In this document: piece by piece, positions 1 to 10,500 of the stretch
How positions within the stretch are numbered: the first letter of the stretch is position 1
Layout of the letters: the number at the start of each line of letters is the position of its first letter
Origin: Argopecten irradians
Taxonomy: Eukaryota > Mollusca > Bivalvia > Pectinida > Pectinidae
Length of the DNA: 64,000 bases
Direction of reading: 5' to 3'
NCBI RefSeq assembly: GCF_041381155.1
Contig: NC_091135.1
Coordinates: 56,991,997 to 57,055,996, forward strand
Position numbers and translations under genes: made by a program
The notes under the pieces: model-generated
Databases searched by the model: none
The model's input: only the letters and a program-made list of their open reading frames with translations
Told to the model about the DNA's origin: nothing

Positions 1-149
1 CATCATCATCATCATCATCATCATCACCATCATCATCGTCATCATCATCATCACCATTCATCATCATCACCATTCATCATCATCATCATCATCATCACAA
101 TCACCACTATCACCATTCATCAACATCATCATCACAATCACAATCACCA

Positions 150-180
<31 letters not shown>

Positions 181-300
181 CTCATCATCTTCACCATCAC
201 CATTCATCAACATCATCATCATCTTCAGCAGCAACATTCATAATAGTCATCGTCATTACCATTCTTCATCATAATCATCATCACCATCATTTACGAACAT
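1..300. repeat. CAT/ATC trinucleotide microsatellite
   Basis: Nearly uninterrupted CAT repeats with CAC, CAA and TTC interruptions fill the left edge and continue beyond the window. A CA-rich stretch follows to about 400. No coding signal is seen. Confidence 0.95.
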
Positions 301-414
301 GATCCTCACTCCAACATCCACACAGACACACATACGCCACACACGCCTACATACACACCCTCACACGCAAGTTCTTACACAAGCACTCTAAGGAAAGAGT
401 ATGATACATATTAG

Positions 415-437
415 AGAGAGAGAGAGAGAGAGAGAGG
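415..437. repeat. GA dinucleotide microsatellite
   Basis: An uninterrupted AG/GA run of about 22 bases followed by GGGG. Between here and 649 I see only AT-rich DNA. Confidence 0.9.
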
Positions 438-648
438 GGACTAGAGATCGAAACAAGATTTATGTGGTGTTATAAACTCCAGGAGCTCAATGAAGGATAA
501 CTAATTTATGTACATGGTAAAAACGTTATAGTTACATGTGTATATTGCCATGATAATACTATCATAGATTGTCGCATTAAATAGAGAAACATACAAATTA
601 GTAATTATATAACTAGTCAGCTAAATCAATAAGTTTTTCCCATTTTCT

Positions 649-1600
649 TCATTCATTTTCACATTTCCGCTGAGCACCTCCACCTTTACTATTGGCAATA
701 TATTTTTGAGAATTGTAGTGTTCTTTAATTAAGTTGATTAGAGCATGTGGACTTAAAATTTTATGCAAACATCTGGTTTTGTATATGTAATACTTAATAA
801 TAATCAAAATTTCATTGTCAACTCTATTTATAGGATGATATCTATTTTGTAAAAACAAACCAAAAAGAAAGCTTTGTTTATTGTATTGAAACGGGATATA
901 GAGTGCATCCAGGAATGTCTCTACGCTTTGCAAAAATCTCTGAGTTTCTCTGCATTCCCAAAGAATATGGACAATGGTTTCTGTTTCAAGATTGCACAAG
1001 TTACATATTGGATTATTGTCTAATCCTACTTTACATAAAAACGAGTTTGTTGTTATAATATTTTGTACTATCCTATACTGAAACCATCGTAGTTTTGTGT
1101 TTTTAGTAACCTTGAAAGGATTATTATATATGTTGACCTAATTTAGTTCAATATCTTCAAAGAGATCATCCCATTTTCTTCTACCAGTTGAAATGAGATT
1201 ATTTTTAACCATAATATTATAAAAATCTTTTGTCCCATTTAAATTTTTCATAAAAAGTAAGATATTATTAGGGATAATTGGATAAACTATTTCATGGTTC
1301 ATATTTACAACATTAAGTCTCGTTAAAAGTCTTTTGATAGATGAGATTATACCATGAAATTGAAGGAAATTTATATCGGTATTATACACATGCATGAATT
1401 CTTGATATGTATAGAAAGAACATCTATACCTTAATCTTAATAAAATGTATGTATTTCCATCTAGGTCTTTATTCAAAACAAGTATTAAAAAACGTAAAAG
1501 TAATGTTAGCCGTGATTTAAGTAGTACCCATGGACATGCTACTGTATGGTATGAAGTAAATGCACTGTATGTTAATAGTAATTTCGGCAACAAACCATAC
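649..1600 (-). pseudogene. 3' end of a LINE retrotransposon ORF2 (dead copy)
   Basis: Read on the minus strand in one frame, this encodes the C-terminal tail typical of L1-like invertebrate LINEs. It has a YQEFMHVYNTDINFLQFHG-type segment, then a TKNTKLRWFQYRIVQNI segment, then a zf-RVT-like Cys pair with HILWECRETQRFLQ. An in-frame TAG at 1138-1140 splits the frame into two open pieces (1593-1141 and about 1137-649). No reverse transcriptase or endonuclease core is present upstream, so this is a 5'-truncated, inactivated fragment. The family assignment comes from motif recognition; the exact clade is not determined. Confidence 0.7.
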
Positions 1601-1640
1601 AGTAAGTCTGCGATTGAAAGTCACGATTGTATACAATCTA

Positions 1641-2100
1641 GGCATTAACTTCACACCTATTACGCTTGATTGTTCCATTCGGATTTATTAGAAATGCACA
1701 TATTTAGTAAACTCAAATGAAAGTGTTGATGATTAGTGGCGGATTATATGAGTTTTATTTATCATATTATACCGATTGTGCAGACATTTAAGATAAGCCT
1801 ATTGAATATGTTTCAAATAATTTTAATGTTATAACCATTAAAAGCAACCCAAAATATCATATATAATTTTTTTTTTAATATCTCGCTTCAGCGATCGCCG
1901 GAACTCTCACAATCGCAGTTCGACCTCCCATTTTCGTTGTTACACATATTTAAATGTTAATCTGATCTATTGTCATCATTTCATGTTCATAATTCCAATC
2001 ATTTTAATCATCTCACCATTTCATTGTTTCCCTATTTCCAATTGTCTTTATTCCGTCTATTTTCCGTCAAGTGCAGCCATTTTGCTACTTTAATCGCATT
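1641..2100. other. AT-rich intergenic DNA, no feature seen
   Basis: No gene, RNA or repeat was recognised apart from a short poly-T near 1870. The stretch leads into the degenerate minisatellite that follows. Confidence 0.6.
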
Positions 2101-2129
2101 CTTATCTTGATCGTCACTTTTTTTTTCAT

Positions 2130-2450
2130 TATTTAAATCTTTGTCGTTATTTCGACATTATCTCCCCTGTCGTTATATCGCTCATTCCACTATGACCTCT
2201 GACGATATTTCGCTAATCCATTATTCCCCTTGTCGTTACTTCGTCAATTCATTATTTCCCTTGCCGTCATTTCGTCATTCCATATATTCTATTGTCGTTG
2301 TATTGTCATTTAATTATTTCCGCTGTCGTTATTTCGACATTTCATCACTCTCATGTCGTTATTTCGCCATTCCATTATTCTCATGTCGTTATTTCGCTAT
2401 TTGTTCCATTATTTTTCAAGTATTGTCGTCATTTCGCCATCTTAAAGGCC
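2130..2450. repeat. degenerate minisatellite, about 30-38 bp unit
   Basis: Diverged repeats of a unit built on 'CCATTATTCCCCTGTCGTTA' followed by TTTCG. Related words reappear at 2880-3010, so the array was once longer or was split by an insertion. The open frame through it (2141-2491) is repeat-made and not a gene. Confidence 0.75.
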
Positions 2451-2489
2451 AACTAACCTTCCGAAACATTAATCAAACGTTTATTAATT

Positions 2490-2880
2490 AAAAAAAAAAA
2501 AAAACAAAGGGAAACTAATAGGCCTATCGGTGGCCTCCACTAAGTAACATTACCATAATAAAAACAAATGCAAGATTCCCTGCGTAATCTTTGTGAAAAG
2601 GGAAGAAGTATTTTGCTGTTTTGCCGTCTGGCGCAATGATAGTCATCTATCGTGCGATAATAGATGACTGCTCGAAACATAATACAATATGCGTTATGAA
2701 AATTAATATTAAATTTATTTCAATCAAATTGTTGAGAAGGTGATGATAAGTGTAATATTTACGTTAAGCAAATAACTTTTGCAACACTACAAAATTATCA
2801 AACCCGTTTTACATTCACATTTTAAAAATAAAAAAGCCGTTTCCGAAAGGAAGTGGTCATTATTCCAATACTTTTTTTGA
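2490..2880. other. intergenic DNA with poly-A tract
   Basis: An A-run at about 2491-2504 follows the minisatellite. A short inverted pair, 'ATAGTCATCTATCG' and 'CGATAATAGATGACT', lies near 2639-2670. No gene is seen. Confidence 0.5.
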
Positions 2881-3063
2881 TTTATTTTTTCATTTCTTCG
2901 TTTTACCCATTGTCATTATTTCGCAATTTAAATGTGAAATTTAGTCCGTTTCCTTATTTTGCCGATTATCCCCCGTTCGTGATTTCGCTATTTCAATCTT
3001 TCAATTATTGTCGTTTTTAGTTCTCTCATTATCCCTATTGTCTAAGTTATGTTTTCTATTTAT

Positions 3064-3735
3064 AAGAGCACAGCTCTCCGCGCGGCCTAAGGCCGCGTAG
3101 AGCGAAGCTCTACTAACCATAACACGTGTGTGAGCATATAGATTCCAATGCATTCTAGTACCCCTTGGACTTTGAAATCGTGTCCCGCGGGAAAAGTCTC
3201 GCGCCTCCATGCAGGCAGCCATGTTTTAATTCTCGTTATCAGCACGACGAGATTTGAAATTTTCTCTTTAGACAAAACGTGCTATCAGGATACACTTTGA
3301 AATTACTGTTAGTGGTGTTAGATAACTACACAAAGACAAGAACGACACAATAAATGTACTGGTCAAAATGGTATACTGTCTGTGTGTTGTCAAGCGCACT
3401 GCACCTTCAACCGTGACGACAGGAAGCTTGGTGCCAAAGATGACGTCACATATTCCCGCGTATTTTTGATACATGGCATGTTGCCAAGTTTTCCGCCTTT
3501 GAGAGATTACAGTGAAATATTTCTTTCTGACCTGCAGTATATATGACGACTATCAACATATATTGCTAGACACAAAACATCCATCAATAGTGTTGAAGAA
3601 TAGCATTTAATAAAAATCAATGATCGGACTACAAGTTTAAACAGTTTTAATGTCGTTCTGAGGTTATTATCCTAAATATATTCACATTTTTACACGTAGC
3701 TGCGCTCTTCTGAGGCTTTGCCTTTAATTCATATT
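3064..3735. mobile_element. TIR MITE copy 1 (AGAGCGCAGCT family)
   Basis: Starts AAGAGCACAGCTCT and ends AGCTGCGCTCTT (3710) plus a GAGGCTTTGCC tail, so the ends are inverted copies. Just inside the left end are two short hairpins, GCGGCCTAAGGCCGC and AGAGCGAAGCTCT. The interior is non-coding; the small minus-strand frames are shared by all three copies and look like chance. Copies 2 and 3 share both ends and much of the left interior. Confidence 0.75.
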
Positions 3736-4080
3736 AAGAGCGCAGCTCTCTGCACGGCCGAAGGCTGCGTAGAGCGAAGCTCTACTAACCATAACACGTG
3801 TGTGAGCATATAAGATTCCAATACATTCCAGTACCCCTTGGACTTTGAAATTGCGTCCCGCGAGAAAAGTCTCGCGCCTCCATGTAGACAGCCATGTTTT
3901 AATTCTCGTTATCAGCACGACGAGATTTGAAATTTCTGTACTAGACTAAATGTGTTACCAGTATACGTTTTAAAATTACTGTATTGTTAATCTCGTAGAA
4001 AAATATAGACAATATATAAAGTTATGATGTTATAATCTTTTACATGTAGCTGCGCTCTTCTGAGGCTTTGCCTTAAATTC
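3736..4080. mobile_element. TIR MITE copy 2 (internally deleted)
   Basis: Same left end (AAGAGCGCAGCTCT) and right end (AGCTGCGCTCTT at about 4049-4060) as the flanking copies, but only about 325 bp between the TIRs because the middle is missing. It begins directly after the tail of copy 1, so the two are head-to-tail. Confidence 0.75.
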
Positions 4081-4310
4081 ATATTAGAGGTGTCTCGGTA
4101 ACGTTTTTCTATGTCATTCATCCATATATGTAGAGTTGGGAAACTTTCTGATAATCCGGAAACGGGAAGTCAACACAAGATCCTGCATCGCGCAAGACAG
4201 TATCCAAAGTCACACTCTCGCGTGATTACAAAATCACACTCTTGCGTAACGCTTGCAAAAATTCAAAATGAAAACAAGTGAAAGATAATCCTTCCAATTT
4301 ATTTAAGCAT

Positions 4311-4433
4311 TGATGTCACTATTTTTTAATTTTATCGGGGTATGAAAAAAATTTGTTTACAAACTGTGTGAATCTGTTTGCAAACAATTTTTTTTTTCAT
4401 AACCCGATAAAATTAAAAAAAATAGTGACATCA
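4311..4433. repeat. foldback palindrome
   Basis: Arms of roughly 54-58 bp in inverted orientation flank a loop of only a few bases. The left arm starts TGATGTCACTATTTTTTAAT and the right arm ends AATAGTGACATCA. The few mismatches are mostly homopolymer length differences and one GGG/CC difference. It should form a near-perfect stem. No open frame is present. Confidence 0.85.
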
Positions 4434-4603
4434 ATACTTTTAATTAATTTTATACTGTATTTGATAAAATGAAGTGTGTTTAAATGTAACATTATAGTGG
4501 TTTTTCAAGGGATTCTTTTTTCCGAATCAATACGTAAAGTCAATGTGTCTATTGTGACGTCACGATAACGTCGGGGTTTCGCGCCATTCTCGATTTTTTT
4601 TCA

Positions 4604-5240
4604 TAAGAGCGCAGCTCTCTGCGCGGCCGAAGGCCGCGTAGAGCGAAGCTCTACTAACCATAACACGTGTGTGAGCATATAGATTCCAATACACTCCAGT
4701 ACCCCTTGGACTTTGAAATTGTGTCCCGCGGGAAAGGTCTCGCGCCTCCATGTAGGCAGCCATGTTTTAATTCTCGTTATCAGCACGACGAGATTTGAAA
4801 TTTCTGTACTAGACTAAATGTGTTATCAGTATACGCTTTAAAATTACTGTAAGTAGTTTTAATTTACACATGTACAAGAACAACGCAATAAATGTAGTTG
4901 TCCAATATGTACTGTGTATGTTCTCAAGCGCACGGCACCGTCAGCACTGACGTCACAAAACCTGACGCCAAAGATGACGGCACAGATTCGCGCGTATTTT
5001 TGATAGCATGGCATGTTGCCAAGTTTTCTCTGCATCTGATAAAAACAAGATTGAAGTACGTGTATATTGAACTATTCCATTTGGATTGTTTTGAATTCTT
5101 TCTTACTATCGATAGTATTTGCATGTCAGTGAAATATTCTATTGTTAATCTCATAGAAAAATGTAGACAATATAAAGTTATGATGTTATAATCTTTTACA
5201 TGTAGCTGCGCTCTTCTGAGGCTTTGCCTTAAATTCTTAT
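4604..5240. mobile_element. TIR MITE copy 3
   Basis: Long copy (about 612 bp between TIR ends, 4604-5215) with the same ends, the same twin hairpins near the left end and the same interior block (GATGACG, CGCGTATTTTTGAT) as copy 1. It ends about 140 bp before the predicted ADCK5 TATA box, so it now forms the proximal upstream flank of that promoter. Confidence 0.75.
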
Positions 5241-5356
5241 TACAATGTGTTATTGGCAATGCGCAATTTGTGGCATTTTCGTAACGTAATCAGAAGCCTT
5301 GGCTAGCGAAGATGAATTCGTGGGTACACACTAACATCGTATACCAATATCCGGTG

Positions 5357-5364
5357 TATATAAA
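5357..5364 (+). promoter_or_regulatory. candidate TATA box of ADCK5
   Basis: TATATAAA lies about 30 bp before a locally less AT-rich start region (about 5388) that leads into a segment ending in a consensus donor. Position and direction fit a core promoter for ADCK5. No transcript evidence is available to me. Confidence 0.45.
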
Positions 5365-5387
5365 CAAAGAGAGATAACTCTAATTAA

Positions 5388-5556
5388 ATTCGCGCCGTTG
5401 GGAACTCTTCATCATCGCGAAAAGGTCACAAGTTACCTAACTTGCCACTGCGGCGTTACATGATTATTTCTGCCATAACAGTGAAGCTGTTAACTCACAG
5501 AGCTTTTCTTGACATTACGACCATATTGAGTTGCTGTCGTCCAATGGTTTTTGATG
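5388..5556 (+). other. ADCK5: candidate non-coding first exon of ADCK5
   Basis: This segment ends TTGATG|GTAAGTG, a full-consensus donor. Splicing to the acceptor TTTTCAG at 7135 places the ADCK5 start codon 57 bases into the next exon. The frame from the ATGs here meets a TAA soon after the junction, so the exon should be 5' UTR. The start is inferred from the upstream TATA box. Confidence 0.45.
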
Positions 5557-7135
5557 GTAAGTGTTGTTTAATCACCAGTGATCAGCTGTTCGTGGTTCAA
5601 ATCTGGAACCAATCTGCACTTGACTTGTTCAAGTTGTTGTCTGTGTTAGATTAATAATGAATTGCCGTCTCGTTTAAACATCTTGTTTAAAATCCTTTTA
5701 AATTATTTTCAGATATATGGCGTCTTATTCCGTTGACATAAGGAAAGCTATTCTGAATAATGCAGCTTACAATACATGAAATATATTCATTTAGTTTCAT
5801 CGCCGTTAAAAGGACTTCTTATGTAACCACATTTGTATGTTAGGCCTATATTTATATAGTATCGATGCACAGTAACACAGTATCATCATGTATGATAAGT
5901 GAATCTATAAAACTAATAAAACTCCTTTGTTAGTGATTGTTTCACAAACAGGATACTCAATCAGTCAATGTTGATATGAATTTTAAACTTCATAAAAATA
6001 CTCAAGTAAACATGAAGAATTCCTTTAAAAAGTCCCTGTCTTGTCAAAGGTTTCACTTGAAATCAGTCTTTTTCAAATTTCTTTGTTTTAATGATAATTG
6101 AATTTTTCTTCGCTGCTTTATTTGCAAAATTACTAGTTTTGATAATCATTTAGTTTTGCTTTCCTGATAAATGTGTGAGCTATTTTATTGCTAATGCTAA
6201 AGACCACTAAAACCTCTTTTGACCTCTTGAACATGCGGATTCAAATTTCTGTAACAGAAGAGGAGAAAACGTCAGAGGCTAGACTGGATTCACATACATC
6301 TGCATATGTAGTTGCTGGTTATCGACCCAGTCAAATCCCGCTGCATGATTCCGCCCTCCTTTTTCAAAGTCTTCGTCCTTGAAGACATACAAGACCCTTA
6401 TACAACCATCGTGGATATTTATATATTATAATTAGCTGGTCACTGTTTTGTCCTGTGCCACCATAATGTTGTACCCCCAAGGTTACTGGTTTGTAGTGTC
6501 ACCACAGCAGCTATGTTTTGCCTCAAGTCATTTCTTTATTGTACATATTGTACGTCTAGCTGCAATATTGTAGGTCAAAAGACTTTTAGACAGAAAATGG
6601 TGTCGTCTTTAGAGCTACAATTGATGCCTATCACTGCTAATGGAGCAAAGTAATGATTATGCAAACCATTATAAAACGTTTGTTTGCATTTTATCGTTCT
6701 TGTTTGATATGCTTACCTACTAGGCAATAAAACTGAACCACATTAAATATCAAATTCTCATCGAGGCATTATTTTTTTTACATAATGCATATGAAGGTCT
6801 TTCTGAAGGGAATTTATACGGCAGGTCCACAAATTGTGAATCTGACCTCTTGTGAGCGGTACGATAGATATTAAGAATGGTAGTTATTTTTGTTCTGGAC
6901 AAAAATAATATGTAAATGCATGTATACGCATAAGATAATTGGAAACCTACAAAGAGTAAAGAAAATTGTGCCGGAGTGATTTTCTGAGGCAGTGTTCCAT
7001 TACAACACATAGGGACCAATTCGTACCCGGCCGAAAGGTATATTAGGCCGGGTATGTATATTCGTTCTAATTGTACGTCCAGATGACCTCTGCACTGAAC
7101 ACATGTATAAAATTAATTTTTTTTTCTCTTTTCAG
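5557..7135 (+). other. putative 5' UTR intron of ADCK5
   Basis: AT-rich DNA between the candidate donor at 5557 and the acceptor at 7135 (pyrimidine-rich TTTTTTCTCTTTTCAG). It contains a short palindrome at about 7024-7055 (TACCCGGCC..GGCCGGGTA) and no convincing coding exon. Confidence 0.45.
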
Positions 7136-7542
7136 GAATCATCACCTCTCCCAAGTAATTGAAACATTGCTGATTTTTTCAGTTAATTCAGAATGTATTC
7201 CTTAAAGTTATTTTCAAACCTCGGAGGACACTACCAAACAATAGCACCTTCATTGCATCAAGTCTGTCACAGAGCCAGCTGTTCATTTCGACATGCAATT
7301 AATTTCAAATGCAACAACTGTGGTCATGTGACTCGAAATTTCACACAAAGTAGGACTAAATCTTCAACATTGACTGAAGTGACAGCTAAAACGAAGACTA
7401 AAGTGAAATATCGTAAATCAAAATATTTTCTATCAGGTTTAGGAATAGTTTCTCTAGGTTTTGGTGCTTACTATTTATCTCTCACGGAGCAAAATAAACG
7501 TAAAGTTCGAGTCTTACTTGGTGGCTGTGTTCGATTCTTAAG
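7136..7542 (+). CDS. ADCK5: ADCK5 coding exon 1
   Basis: Contains the ATG at 7193, the presequence and the single predicted membrane segment. The donor AAG|GTAAGAA leaves a split Arg codon (phase 2). The start is chosen because it is the first Met after the acceptor and gives a basic N-terminus. Confidence 0.85.
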
Positions 7543-10500
7543 GTAAGAAAGTTTCAGTTTGTTAAAAAAAAACATACATGAACTTACATTAGTCATTTCA
7601 AACTCAACAGCAGTGATTATCATTGTTCTAGCAATTAATCACTAGACAAGCAAACAAACAAATAGCTGTGAAAATATGTTAATGTGTCTGCTGTTGTTAT
7701 TTATTATTTTATAAAATTATAAAACAAAGTCAAAGCTTACAGCCGTTCACTGTTTTATGCTGGTCACTATAGAAATGTACATGCTTCTTTCCTTATCCCT
7801 TATGTCAGGTCATTAAAGATTGGCCTCCTTATATCTGTGGACTACAAATGGCACCTGTGGAATCTAGATGAGATGTCCGAGGAGTATGACCAGGCCATTC
7901 GTCCTTGTCACAAGCGGGCAGCGGAGAGGATGCTGCTAGGATGCCTACAGAACGGAGGTCTTTATGTCAAGTTAGGACAGGGCATGGTGTCAATGAACCA
8001 CATCCTACCCAGGGAATACATCGACTGTCTAGTCATCCTACAGGACAAAGCTCTCAGTAGACGCCCACATGAGGTTAGCTTCTAAATCTTTAGTTGTCAT
8101 TGTCTTTTGATAACATTTTCATGACATAGTACACTGCATAATCGTTTCATAATATTACTGACTTAGTACTAAAATCTACGTAGAAATCATCAAAATGAGT
8201 TGTGTACATATATTGCTACTGAAATCAGTTGTGTACATGTGTTGCTACTGATATCAGTTTTGACATGTGTGTACATGTGTTGCTTTGTTTGACAGGTTGA
8301 AGAGCTCTTCAAAGAAGACTTCGGAACCACTCCTCGAGAGATGTTTGCTGAATTTGAAGAAGAACCAATTGCTGCTGCTAGTCTTGCTCAAGTTCACAGA
8401 GCTGTGACAAAGGACGGCAAAAAAGTGGCTGTTAAGGTAGCTTTACATTGAACACAATATTAAAGGATTGGTTATCTGATTACACACTACCTAGTGTATA
8501 CCAGTATCCATACAGAGAACAGTCACCAGTAAAACCTACCTAATGTATACCAGTATCCATACAGAGAACAGTCACCAGTAAAACCTACCTAATGTATACC
8601 AGTATCCATACAGAGAACAGTCACCAGGAGAACAGTCACCAGTAAAACCTACCTAATGTATAACAGTATCCATACAGAGAACAGTCACCAGTAAAACCTA
8701 CCTAGTGTATACCAGTATCCATACAGAGAACAGTCACCAGTAAAACCTACCTAATGTATACCAGTATCCATACAGAGAACAGTCACCAGTAAAACCTACC
8801 TAATGTATACCAGTATCCATACAGAGAACAGTCACCAGTAAAACCTACCTAATGTATACCAGTATCCATACAGAGAACAGTCACCAGTAAAACCTACCTA
8901 ATGTATACCAGTATCCATACAGAGAACAGTCACCAGTAAAACCTACCTAGTGTATAACAGTATCCATACAGAGAACAGTCACCAGTAAAACCTACCTAAT
9001 GTATACCAGTATCCATACAGAGAACAGTCACCAGTAAAACCTACCTAGTGTATACCAGTATCCATACAGAGAACAGTCACCAGTAAAACCTACCTAATGT
9101 ATAACAGTATCCATACAGAGAACAGTCACCAGTAAAACCTACCTAATGTATACCAGTATCCATACAGAGAACAGTCACCAGTAAAACCTACCTATGTATA
9201 TACCAGTATCCATACAGAGAACAGTCACCAGTAAAACCTACCTAATGTATACCAGTATCCATACAGAGAACAGTCACCAGTAAAACCTACCTAGTGTATA
9301 CCAGTATCCATACAGAGAACAGTCACCAGTAAAACCTACCTAATGTATACCAGTATCCATACAGAGAACAGTCACCAGTAAAACCTACCTATGTATACCA
9401 GTATCCATACAGAGAACAGTCACCAGTAAAACCTACCTAGTGTATACCAGTATCCATACAGAGAACAGTCACCAGTAAAACTACCATGTATACCTAGTAT
9501 ACATACAGAGAACAGTCACCAGTAAAACCTACCTATGTATACAGTATCCATACAGAGAACAGTCACCAGTAAAACCTACCTAATGTATACCAGTATCCAT
9601 ACAGAGAACAGTCACCAGTAAAACCTACCTAATGTATACCAGTATCCATACAGAGAACAGTCACCAGTAAAACCTACCTAGTGTATAACCAGTATCCATA
9701 CAGAGAACAGTCACCAGTAAAACCTACCTAATGTATACCAGTATCCATACAGAGAACAGTCACCAGTAAAACCTACCTAATGTATACCAGTATCCATACA
9801 GAGAACAGTCACCAGTAAAAACCTACCTAGTGTATACCAGTATCCATACAGAGAACAGTCACCAGTAAAACCTACCTAATGTATACCAGTATCCATACAG
9901 AGAACAGTCACCAGTAAAACCTACCTAGTGTATACCAGTATCCATACAGAGAACAGTCACCAGTAAAACCTACCTATGTATACCAGTATCCATACAGAGA
10001 ACAGTCACCAGTAAAACCTACCTAATGTATACCAGTATCCATACAGAGAACAGTCACCAGTAAAACCTACCTAGTGTATACCAGTATCCATACAGAGAAC
10101 AGTCACCAGTACTTGTAAAACCTACCTAGTGTATACCAGTATCCATACAGAGAACAGTCACCAGTAAAACCTACCTAGTGTATAACAGTATCCATACAGA
10201 GAACAGTCACCAGTAAAACCTACCTAATGTATACCAGTATCCATCCATACAGAGAACAGTCACCAGTAGTAAAACCTACCTAGTGTATACCAGTATCCAT
10301 ACAGAGAACAGTCACCAGTAAAACCTACCTAGTGTATACCAGTATCCATACAGAGAACAGTCACCAGTAAAACCTACCTAGTGTATAACAGTATCCATAC
10401 AGAGAACAGTCACCAGTAAAACCTACCTAGTGTATACCAGTATCCATACAGAGAACAGTCACCAGTAAAACCTACCTAATGTATACCAGTATCCATACAG

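Noticed and set aside
3001-4786. Similar small minus-strand ORFs at 3.0-3.3, 3.7-3.9 and 4.6-4.8 kb (HTRVMVSRASLYAA)
   Set aside because: They recur only because the MITE copies recur; no start, splice or family evidence.
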